From JAUSNA01 sp964568885 (GTDB lineage Bacteria > Patescibacteriota > Microgenomatia > Levybacterales > GWA1-39-11), in the NCBI GenBank assembly GCA_964568885.1, contig CAZMSF010000036.1:1-9888 (forward strand): DNA of 9,888 nt, given 5' to 3'. The notes beneath the pieces are model-generated. The model was not told the DNA's origin, made no database searches, and was given only the letters and a program-made list of their open reading frames with translations. A program made the translations under genes and the position numbers. This document shows, in pieces, positions 1-5,823 of this stretch (position 1 is its first letter; each line of letters starts with the position of its first letter).

Positions 1-27
1 TCCGACTACTGTTTCGTATGTATTCAT
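1..27 (-). CDS. gatB: Asp/Glu-tRNA amidotransferase subunit B (GatB), first nine codons only
   Basis: The minus strand reads ATG from position 27 and encodes M-N-T-Y-E-T-V-V-G before the window ends. This matches the usual GatB N-terminus, where a Tyr-Glu-x-Val-Ile-Gly stretch leads into the conserved L-E-x-H-x-Q segment. The ATG lies one base after the TAA stop of the DUF5680 gene, and the purine-rich AGAGAAGAA just upstream, inside that gene's tail, could be a ribosome binding site. GatB carries the tRNA-binding and kinase-like activity that activates the misacylated Glu or Asp before transamidation by GatA. Finding gatB directly after gatC and gatA completes the expected GatCAB set. Only nine residues are visible, so the call rests on this short match plus strong context. 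Confidence 0.8.
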
Positions 28-28
28 A

Positions 29-487
29 TTATTCTTCTCTTTGGTTTACCAAACCGCCCATATAGGACGCTGAGTAAATTTCGGCTCCGTTTTCAAGGAT
101 TTTTTCTTTGCCTTCAAATCTTTCAAGAGTTCCATGCCAGTGGTTCCGGTAGGCCATTTTTTCCTCTGCAAATTCCTTAGGTCCTCTGAGGGGAAATTCT
201 TCGTCAGTGTTTGCGAGCGAAGCTCTGAGTAGTCCATAAACAGAATTAACGTCAGCAACTGTTGATGCAACAGCTCCGTAATAAACCATAGACCAATAAG
301 GTTTCCCTTTGTACGAAACTGTTTCGCATCCGGAATATGGTTCTCCTCCCCAATAAATATCTACAGTGCTCCAATCACCATTGGAATGCTTGATGGTCAT
401 AGAGCCATCGTCGTTTCTCGTTCCGGGATCCTTCGCGTATCCTTCTTTTGCTAACAAAAATAAATATTCTCTTAATGCTTCGTTCAT
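29..487 (-). CDS. DUF5680 domain protein inside the gatCAB operon
   Basis: A 152-residue soluble protein without signal peptide or membrane segment. The pattern GYA near residue 16, Y-W-G-G-E-P-Y-S-G near 45-53, Y-K-G-K-P-Y-W-S-M-V-Y-Y-G near 59-71, L-R-G-P near 100-103, Y-R-N near 113 and a C-terminal Y-M-G-G fits the DUF5680 family, which has no established biochemical role; in some bacteria it is fused to an HTH domain, absent here. The ATG overlaps the gatA TGA stop by 4 nt, and gatB begins one base after its TAA, so it is almost certainly translated with the amidotransferase subunits. I infer a possible link to tRNA amidation or to glutamine/ammonia handling from position only. The domain match is from memory of conserved residues; the CDS call itself is firm. 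Confidence 0.85.
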   Translation of the reverse strand: MNEALREYLFLLAKEGYAKDPGTRNDDGSMTIKHSNGDWSTVDIYWGGEPYSGCETVSYKGKPYWSMVYYGAVASTVADVNSVYGLLRASLANTDEEFPLRGPKEFAEEKMAYRNHWHGTLERFEGKEKILENGAEIYSASYMGGLVNQREE

Positions 488-1887
488 ATATTTGGTGTGT
501 GTTTATAAAATCCGGTTTCTTGCTCAAAAGCGTATCCTACCTGGAATAATTTACTTTCTGAAAAATGCGGACCGATGAATTGAATGCCAATTGGAAGTTT
601 GTTGGCTGAGAAACCCGCCGGAACGGCAAGGCCGGGAACTCCTGCCAAATTGATGGTTACGGTTAAAGCATCCGATAGATACATTGCCAATGGGTCATTA
701 GTTTTCTCGCCAAATTTCCACGGAGGGGTAGGAGAGACAGGAGATACAAGAACATCAACTTTTTTAAATGCATTATCAAAGTCATCCTTGATTAAGGTCC
801 TGACCTGCATCGCTCTTTTGTAATACGCGTCGTAATAGCCGGATGAAAGGGTGAAAGTTCCAAGCATAATGCGTCTTTTTGCTTCTTTTCCAAAATGACT
901 TCTCTCATTTCCGTATCTTATTCCGTCATACCGAGCGAGATTTGAACTAACTTCCGAAGGTTGGATAATGTAATAGACTGCTATCCCTTCATCGGTGTGG
1001 GGAAGTGATATCTCCACGACCTCTGCTCCAAGTTTTTCAAGAGTCTTAAGAGCATTTTCGAAAACCTCCTTAACGTCACTGGATAGTCCCGTTGAAATAT
1101 ATTCTTTAGGGACTCCAATTGTAAGCCCCTTAATGTCCTTTCCAAGAAGGGCGGAGTAGTTCTCCATTTCTCTTTCTGAAGAAGTAGCGTCGTATCCATC
1201 GAAGCCCGCTGTTATGTTCAGAATCTCTGCAGAATCGGAAACGTTTTTTGTGAAGTGTCCCATTGAATCAAGTGATGATGCCATCGAGATGACTCCGTAT
1301 CGTGGCACGAGTCCATATGTCGGTTTAAGACCGACGGTATTCGTGAAAGATGCGGGAAGCCGTATGGAGCCACCCGTGTCGGTTCCGGTTGCGAATGGAA
1401 CCATACCAGAGGCAACAGAAGCGCTTGAGCCCGACGATGACCCGCCGGGGACATAATTAGTGTCCCAAGGATTTAATGTATTGCCAAAATCGCTGTTTTC
1501 ACCGCTTGAGCCGTGTGCCCATGCGTCGTGGTTGAGTTTGCCAAGAGAAATCGCACCGGCAGTTTCAAGCCGGTCTACTACGGTCGCAGAATAGTGGGGA
1601 ATATAATCTTTTAATACGTTTGATGCCGCTGTAGTTTTAACTCCTTTTGTCAAAAACATATCTTTAATACCAAAAGGAACTCCGTGAAGGGGGCTTGAGG
1701 ACACTTTATCATCAAGCTCCTTTGCCTTTCTCTTTGCATTTTCCGAGTCTATTGTTATGAATGCATTAAGTTTCGGATTTAATTTTTCTATCCTTGCAAC
1801 GTATGAATTTACAACTTCGGAAACAGAAAATTTCTTTTCTTTGTACCCATTGATAATGTCATTAATTGTAAGATTTGTTATGTCCAT
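484..1887 (-). CDS. gatA: Asp/Glu-tRNA amidotransferase subunit A (GatA)
   Basis: GatA hydrolyses glutamine and passes ammonia to GatB, converting Glu-tRNA(Gln) to Gln-tRNA(Gln) and/or Asp-tRNA(Asn) to Asn-tRNA(Asn) in the cytoplasm. The 467-residue protein carries the amidase-signature fold with the Ser-cisSer-Lys triad visible: Lys75 in GIKD, Ser150 in GGSSSGS and nucleophile Ser174 in DTGGSIRLPAS; the 75/99-residue spacings equal those in well-studied GatA proteins. The C-terminal stretch LPIGIQFIGPHFSESKL is also typical. The length is slightly below the usual ~480-490. The ATG abuts the gatC TAG with no gap and has no clear Shine-Dalgarno sequence, so translation probably depends on coupling to gatC. 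It ends in TGA, overlapping the next start by 4 nt. The third Ser in GGSSSGS (commonly Gly) is a mild variation seen in other amidase-signature enzymes. Confidence 0.97.
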   Translation of the reverse strand: MDITNLTINDIINGYKEKKFSVSEVVNSYVARIEKLNPKLNAFITIDSENAKRKAKELDDKVSSSPLHGVPFGIKDMFLTKGVKTTAASNVLKDYIPHYSATVVDRLETAGAISLGKLNHDAWAHGSSGENSDFGNTLNPWDTNYVPGGSSSGSSASVASGMVPFATGTDTGGSIRLPASFTNTVGLKPTYGLVPRYGVISMASSLDSMGHFTKNVSDSAEILNITAGFDGYDATSSEREMENYSALLGKDIKGLTIGVPKEYISTGLSSDVKEVFENALKTLEKLGAEVVEISLPHTDEGIAVYYIIQPSEVSSNLARYDGIRYGNERSHFGKEAKRRIMLGTFTLSSGYYDAYYKRAMQVRTLIKDDFDNAFKKVDVLVSPVSPTPPWKFGEKTNDPLAMYLSDALTVTINLAGVPGLAVPAGFSANKLPIGIQFIGPHFSESKLFQVGYAFEQETGFYKHTPNI

Positions 1888-2175
1888 CTAAGTTGTGTCA
1901 ACCAATTTGTCTACGACAAAAAGTCCGTTGTGGGTTTTTTTGCCTCCCGAAATTGCCTCCTCTTGAGTAAAGCTATCATCTGCAAAACTGTCGTTTCTCA
2001 GCCTATTTTTAAGACCGGTCACTTGAGCTGTGGGTTCAACGGATGATGTGTCGACAGCGTTTAGTTTTTCGACATAGCCGACAATGTCATTGAGCTGCTT
2101 ATCAAATTCATTTTCTTCGTCGGGGGAAAGCGTGAGATTTGCGAGTTTTGCGACTTTTGCAATGTCAATTTTCAT
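1888..2175 (-). CDS. gatC: Asp/Glu-tRNA amidotransferase subunit C (GatC)
   Basis: A 95-residue protein of normal GatC length. The N-terminal VAKLANLTLSPDEENEF and helical linker DIVGYVEKLNAVDTSSVEPTAQV are the family hallmark, followed by the extended tail that wraps between GatA and GatB and stabilises the heterotrimer; the tail shows R-L-R-N-D, then G-L-F-V-V near the end as expected. It is the first gene of the gatC-gatA-DUF5680-gatB unit, 39 nt downstream of gatD. A good promoter (TTGTAA, 17 bp, TATACT) places the transcription start at or next to the ATG, so the operon mRNA is predicted to be leaderless. The TAG stop abuts the gatA ATG. Confidence 0.95.
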   Translation of the reverse strand: MKIDIAKVAKLANLTLSPDEENEFDKQLNDIVGYVEKLNAVDTSSVEPTAQVTGLKNRLRNDSFADDSFTQEEAISGGKKTHNGLFVVDKLVDTT

Positions 2176-2200
2176 GCCTCTAAGTATACCTTCTTGAGGC
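2176..2200 (-). repeat. Imperfect inverted repeat over the gatC -10 region
   Basis: GCCTC-AAG and CTT-A-GAGGC form two arms of 8 bp with one bulged A around an 8-nt centre, ending one base before the gatC ATG and covering the -10 box. It could be an operator half-site pair or, in read-through transcripts from gatD, a hairpin just upstream of the gatC start. There is no T-run after it on the minus strand, so it does not look like an intrinsic terminator. Confidence 0.35.
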
Positions 2201-2211
2201 TGAGCTTACAA
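2183..2211 (-). promoter_or_regulatory. Promoter of the gatCAB operon, leaderless type
   Basis: On the minus strand a -35 box TTGTAA (2211-2206) and a -10 box TATACT (2188-2183) are separated by exactly 17 bp. Counting 6-7 nt from the -10 gives a start site near 2176-2177, immediately before the gatC ATG at 2175. No separate Shine-Dalgarno at the proper distance is required or obvious. It lies wholly in the 39-nt gatD-gatC gap. Based on base matches only. Confidence 0.6.
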
Positions 2212-2214
2212 GAG

Positions 2215-2970
2215 TTAATATGTGGTCTTCAATCTTTTTAGCATCTGAAGTCTGGCTTTTTTAGAAAGTACATCATTAAAATCAATTTCTAAATCTATAG
2301 CGTATTTCTTTTTGTAAGCTCTTTTAAGAAGATAAACCGCCAGCTCCGGGTTTGAGGGTAGGATGGGTCCGTGAAGGTAGGTTCCAATTGAGTTCTTGTA
2401 ATGTATTCCTTCCGTCTTATCATCTCCGTTATTTCCGTATCCCACAACAACTTTTGCAAAGGCTTCATCATTATTTTTCAAAAATGTTCTCCCACCGTGA
2501 TTTTCAAACCCAACGAAATATGTTTTTTCACCCAGCTCTAGAGAGGGTTTGATAACAACATTTCCGATAAGTCTATTTTTTGATTTGTAGCTTTCGGTAT
2601 GCATATCAAAGACGGAAAGACCTGGGATTTTCGTTCCATACGCATCTTTATAATAGTTGCCTAAGAATTGGAAAGCTCCGCAAATGTAAAGACCCGGGAC
2701 TCCCCCTTCTATCATTTGTTTGAGAATCTCTCCTTTATTCTCCAGTAAGTCCTTATTTACGATTTCTTGCTGCAGATCCTGCGCACCTCCCATAAAAAGT
2801 AGGTCGCATTTCAGAAGTTCCGAGGCATCATCTTCCGCTTCAATTTTCTTTATTTCGATATCAAGCCCGGCATCCCGGCCGATTCTCTCAAGAACAATAA
2901 TATTTCCTCTGTCACCATAAGTTGACATAAGAAGTGGGTAAAGCCAGCCGATTATAAGTTTTTGCTTCAT
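2215..2970 (-). CDS. gatD: Lipid II isoglutaminyl synthase, glutaminase subunit GatD
   Basis: GatD is the class I (CobB/CobQ-like) glutamine amidotransferase subunit that supplies ammonia to MurT for converting the D-Glu of lipid II to D-isoglutamine, at the cytoplasmic membrane face. The 251-residue protein shows the catalytic Cys97 in YICGAFQFLG and His200 in IGTYLHGPILPSNPEL, at about the usual spacing; Arg133 (KNRLIGN) may be the glutamine-binding arginine. A central FENHGGRT (156-162) is also typical. Its ATG overlaps the murT TGA stop by 4 nt, and GGGAAAGG ends 7 nt before the ATG, one of the few good Shine-Dalgarno sites here. The usual CGGYQ motif is CGAFQ; Cys and Gln are kept, so activity is expected. 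It is unrelated to the archaeal tRNA amidotransferase subunit also named GatD, despite the adjacent gatCAB genes. Confidence 0.93.
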   Translation of the reverse strand: MKQKLIIGWLYPLLMSTYGDRGNIIVLERIGRDAGLDIEIKKIEAEDDASELLKCDLLFMGGAQDLQQEIVNKDLLENKGEILKQMIEGGVPGLYICGAFQFLGNYYKDAYGTKIPGLSVFDMHTESYKSKNRLIGNVVIKPSLELGEKTYFVGFENHGGRTFLKNNDEAFAKVVVGYGNNGDDKTEGIHYKNSIGTYLHGPILPSNPELAVYLLKRAYKKKYAIDLEIDFNDVLSKKARLQMLKRLKTTY

Positions 2971-4247
2971 AGTATTGCCTTTCCCGAAATAAGTTTTCGA
3001 ACTTCAAGCATAGCCGAGTAGGTGGGCAAAATAGTAAGCGTTTTTCCATGCGGAGTTTGCTTTAAAATCGTCGAATAAGCTTCCTCAAAATTTTCGGATA
3101 CTTCGTGGGTAATTCCTGCAAAAAGTAATCGGTTGGCCATGTCATACGCTCTGTCCCCGGACACAAAAACCTTTATATTTTTGTTCTTTAAGATTTCAAA
3201 ATCAACATCCCAAATCCAGGAGATATCGCGCCCGTCAGGTATGCGGTCGTTGAGTAAAATCAAAAGAGTAGAGGAGTTGTTCTCAATTGCGACTTTTAAC
3301 GATTCATTAAGGCCGGTTGGGTTTTTTGAAAGCAGAACCATGACTTTTCGACCATCGATATCAATTGTTTCCTGTCTTCCAAATGCAGGTTTAAAACTTA
3401 AAAGGCTTTTTGCCGAGTCGTATGGGAGTATGTCAAATACTTTGTCTGACAAAAGCATTGCCGAAGTTAAATTATACGCGTTATAGGTTCCTAATAAATT
3501 CGATTTGAAAACGTATTGTTTTGCTTTCGGAGTTTGAAAATCGCAGTTACTGCATTTGTAATTTCCAAGATGCGAATAGGAAATCGCTGAATAGATGAGT
3601 GGGTTATTGCACTCCGGGCACGTTGTTGAATCGACGGCGTGAGAAAGGGTTTTTGTTTTTTTTAAAACGTTGTCCACCGTATAAAAAACTTTGTTTTTCG
3701 CACTCATAGCTATATGTGCCACCTGAGGATCATCGGCATTGGCAACGACTAGAGTTTTGGGAGAAAACTTTTTGAAAGATTCTTTCCATTTCTCGGCCGT
3801 CGTATTGATCTCGCCATAGCGGTCTAGCTGGTCGCGGAAAAGATTAAGTAAAATAAGGGCGTCAGGTTCAGGAATCTCTTCAAGAACAAGTGGGAGCGTA
3901 TTCTCATCGACTTCGAATATGATTGTTTTGTGACGGAGAGTTCCCCCAATTGTTACGTGAGCAACGAGAAGCGATGCAAGTCCGTTGAGCAAATTCGCAC
4001 CGGCAGTATTCGTAAGCGTGGATATTCCGTTTGATTCCAAAACATGAACTAAGGCTTTTGTTGTCGTTGTTTTTCCATTGGTTCCTGCAATAAGAACAAC
4101 TTTTACCCCTTTGTTTTTTAGGAGCACTTTTTTTACGAGTCGTGCGTCTGTTTTGAGTGCCAAGTGTCCCGGCCATGTGGAGCCTGCCCGATTTAATAGT
4201 TTTGAAAGATGCAAAACACCTTTTCCAACAGCAATCGAATGATACAT
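2967..4247 (-). CDS. murT: Lipid II isoglutaminyl synthase, Mur-ligase subunit MurT
   Basis: MurT is the ATP-dependent Mur-ligase-like partner of GatD that activates the D-Glu carboxylate of lipid II for amidation. The 426-residue protein has the P-loop GTNGKTTTT (55-63), the central-domain NLFRDQLDRYGE (135-146) and NADDPQVA (170-177), a Cys4 zinc ribbon inserted in the middle domain (Cys210, Cys213, Cys232, Cys235), LLGTYNAYNLTSA (251-263), and the C-terminal DUF1727 signature KNPTGLNE (308-315) and DISWIWD (341-347). Structural work on the family places an Asp of this C-terminal region near the GatD active site; which Asp applies here cannot be decided by eye. A consensus TATAAT lies 6 nt before the ATG, predicting a leaderless transcript. 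It is translationally coupled to gatD by the ATGA overlap. Confidence 0.95.
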   Translation of the reverse strand: MYHSIAVGKGVLHLSKLLNRAGSTWPGHLALKTDARLVKKVLLKNKGVKVVLIAGTNGKTTTTKALVHVLESNGISTLTNTAGANLLNGLASLLVAHVTIGGTLRHKTIIFEVDENTLPLVLEEIPEPDALILLNLFRDQLDRYGEINTTAEKWKESFKKFSPKTLVVANADDPQVAHIAMSAKNKVFYTVDNVLKKTKTLSHAVDSTTCPECNNPLIYSAISYSHLGNYKCSNCDFQTPKAKQYVFKSNLLGTYNAYNLTSAMLLSDKVFDILPYDSAKSLLSFKPAFGRQETIDIDGRKVMVLLSKNPTGLNESLKVAIENNSSTLLILLNDRIPDGRDISWIWDVDFEILKNKNIKVFVSGDRAYDMANRLLFAGITHEVSENFEEAYSTILKQTPHGKTLTILPTYSAMLEVRKLISGKAIL

Positions 4248-4253
4248 TTTCTA

Positions 4254-4259
4254 ATTATA
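4254..4259 (-). promoter_or_regulatory. murT-gatD promoter -10 element, leaderless type
   Basis: A perfect TATAAT on the minus strand (4259-4254) sits in the 21-nt gap after htpX, preceded by AAGG and followed by TAGAA and then the murT ATG at 4247. The predicted start is at or within one base of that ATG. I find no convincing -35 box at 16-18 bp upstream (TCCGCT at 17 bp), so the promoter may be weak or rely on the region just upstream of the -10. Read-through from lemA-htpX is also possible. Confidence 0.5.
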
Positions 4260-4268
4260 CCTTAAAAA

Positions 4269-5183
4269 CTACATTGAGCGGAGGATCTTAACCCGTTCTT
4301 CAATGGGTGGGTGCGTTGAAAAAAGACCTGCCAAAAATGCCCCTGTTTTCTTTCCGGAGTCAGCTTTAAATGGATTTTCAATATAAAGATGCGCGGTTGC
4401 ATTGGATGCATGTTTCAAAACATTCTTGTCTGCAGCAATTTTCTCAAGCGCCCTTGCTAGCCCCTCAGGATATCGGGTAAGCAGTGCCCCGTCTGCATCA
4501 GCCAAAAATTCACGCCGTCTTGAGATGGCAAGTTGAATGAGGGTTGCGGCAATCGGTGCCAGTATTGCTGCAATAAGCCCTATGATGAGAAACAAACCAT
4601 TTCCGCTGTTTCCCTCCCTATCCCTACCGCGTCCTCCAAGACCTCCCCACCACAGGCTCCTCATAAAAAAGTCTGCAAGGATTACTATGCTTCCTGCCAG
4701 AATCGACACAACCCCCATCAGCCTTGTGTCGAAATTTTTGACATGAGAGAGTTCGTGTCCTATGACCCCCTCAAGCTCGGACTTTGAAAGCTTTTCTAGT
4801 ATTCCGGTTGTCGCACAAACAGCTGCATGTTTTGGGTCCCGTCCGGTCGCAAAAGCGTTTGGAGCCGGGTCGTTCACGACATACACTTTAGGTTTTGGAA
4901 GGCCGGAGGCTATCGAAAGATTTTCGACCGATTCTATGAGGTCGCGGTGTTCATGTTCGTCGGCTGGTCGTGCTCCGGACATAGAAAGAACAATCTTGTC
5001 CGAGTAATAATAAGAAACCCAATTCATCAGTCCCGAAATAACCAACATTATTCCGACAAAAGACATCCCATACCCCATAGCCCTTCCTAAAACGTACGAT
5101 ACTCCGAGGAAAAAAATCATAAAAAATAGCATCAGGAACCAAGTCTTTCTTTTATTAGAACCGATAGCGTTGTAGATTGTCAT
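4269..5183 (-). CDS. htpX: HtpX-like M48 zinc metalloprotease, membrane-bound
   Basis: HtpX degrades misfolded or unassembled membrane proteins from the cytoplasmic face. The 304-residue protein has two N-terminal membrane helices (about 15-33 and 38-58), the zinc site HELSH (143-147) with catalytic Glu144, two more helices (about 153-175 and 195-220), and the third ligand Glu225 in SRRREFLADADGA. The C-terminal LFSTHPPIEERVKIL is diagnostic of the family. Between the later helices lies a Gly/Arg-rich linker, about residues 179-197. It follows lemA on the same strand with a 37-nt gap, a common pairing. I see no strong promoter or Shine-Dalgarno sequence before its ATG, so it is probably cotranscribed with lemA. 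It ends in TAG, 21 nt before the murT start. Confidence 0.95.
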   Translation of the reverse strand: MTIYNAIGSNKRKTWFLMLFFMIFFLGVSYVLGRAMGYGMSFVGIMLVISGLMNWVSYYYSDKIVLSMSGARPADEHEHRDLIESVENLSIASGLPKPKVYVVNDPAPNAFATGRDPKHAAVCATTGILEKLSKSELEGVIGHELSHVKNFDTRLMGVVSILAGSIVILADFFMRSLWWGGLGGRGRDREGNSGNGLFLIIGLIAAILAPIAATLIQLAISRRREFLADADGALLTRYPEGLARALEKIAADKNVLKHASNATAHLYIENPFKADSGKKTGAFLAGLFSTHPPIEERVKILRSM

Positions 5184-5220
5184 ACGATAAATACAAAAGG
5201 GATGAGTCTTTCGACTTTCT

Positions 5221-5775
5221 CTAGAATGAAACTTTTACGGGAGCTTTTTCACTTTCTTCCGTCTCGAAGAACTCTTTTTCGGTAAATCCGAATTGGTGAG
5301 CGATAAGAGAGGACGGAAACATCTTAATTTTTGTGTTGTAGGCAAGAACGTTTGAATTATAGAATTGACGGGAGTAGGAGATTTTGTTTTCCGTATCGGA
5401 CAATTCTTCCTGCAACTCCTTGAAATTGTCGCTTGCCTGAAGTGTCGGATATGCCTCGGCTACTGCAAAAAGGCTTTTCAATGCGCCGGTCAGCATGTCT
5501 GACGCTTTTCCTTTTTCCTGTGGGCCTTCTGCTTTCATCATCGCAGAGCGTGCTTTTGTTACATTCTCAAAGACTTCCTTTTCGTGTTTTGCATATCCCT
5601 TTACGGTTTCGACAAGGTTTGGAATAAGATCTGTGCGCCTTTTTAGCTGTACATCAATTCCGGAAAGCGCTTCCTTTATCCTTTCGCTGAGTGTGACAAG
5701 AGAGTTATAAGAAAGCCAAACGTAGGCTACTATCGCAAGTATTACAAATAATATTATTCCAAGTGTAAAATTCAT
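5221..5775 (-). CDS. lemA: LemA family protein
   Basis: LemA proteins are single-span membrane proteins with a large helical domain whose biochemical function is not settled; they often accompany htpX. From the ATG at 5775 the protein has 184 residues: a membrane helix at about 5-24, then YNSLVTLSERIKEALSGIDV and the family hallmark QLKRRTDLIPNLVETVKGYAKHE, followed by coiled helices and a conserved end with YNTKIKMFPSSLIAHQFGF. An in-frame TTG at 5781 would add two residues, but a promoter with TTGACT, 17 bp and AATAAT puts the transcript start near 5777-5778, downstream of that TTG, so I choose the ATG. It lies 48 nt after polX and 37 nt before htpX. Confidence 0.93.
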   Translation of the reverse strand: MNFTLGIILFVILAIVAYVWLSYNSLVTLSERIKEALSGIDVQLKRRTDLIPNLVETVKGYAKHEKEVFENVTKARSAMMKAEGPQEKGKASDMLTGALKSLFAVAEAYPTLQASDNFKELQEELSDTENKISYSRQFYNSNVLAYNTKIKMFPSSLIAHQFGFTEKEFFETEESEKAPVKVSF

Positions 5776-5784
5776 GTCCAAGAT

Positions 5785-5813
5785 ATTATTGCACAGGCTT
5801 TGTGAGAAGTCAA
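5785..5813 (-). promoter_or_regulatory. lemA-htpX promoter, near-leaderless
   Basis: On the minus strand TTGACT (5813-5808) and AATAAT (5790-5785) are separated by exactly 17 bp, each matching the sigma70 consensus at five of six bases. The predicted start is near 5777-5778, leaving a leader of two or three bases before the lemA ATG at 5775. The element sits in the 48-nt polX-lemA gap, so lemA-htpX is likely to be transcribed independently of polX. Confidence 0.6.
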
Positions 5814-5823
5814 TTGAGGCTAA

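Noticed and set aside
1218..1456. Open frames overlapping gatA on both strands
   Set aside because: They lie inside a well-conserved amidase gene, show no family resemblance and are shadows of its codon pattern.
3133..3486. A 117-codon plus-strand frame inside murT
   Set aside because: It is antisense to conserved MurT coding sequence (KNPTGLNE to DISWIWD region) with no start signal or recognisable domain.
5188..5195. Leaderless promoter directly before htpX
   Set aside because: TATTTA and TGTATT match the -10 consensus poorly and no -35 is present; cotranscription with lemA explains htpX better.
5205..5216. AGTC-GAAA-GACT hairpin in the lemA-htpX gap
   Set aside because: Only four base pairs with no T-run; such a structure is expected by chance and does not argue for a terminator or processing site.
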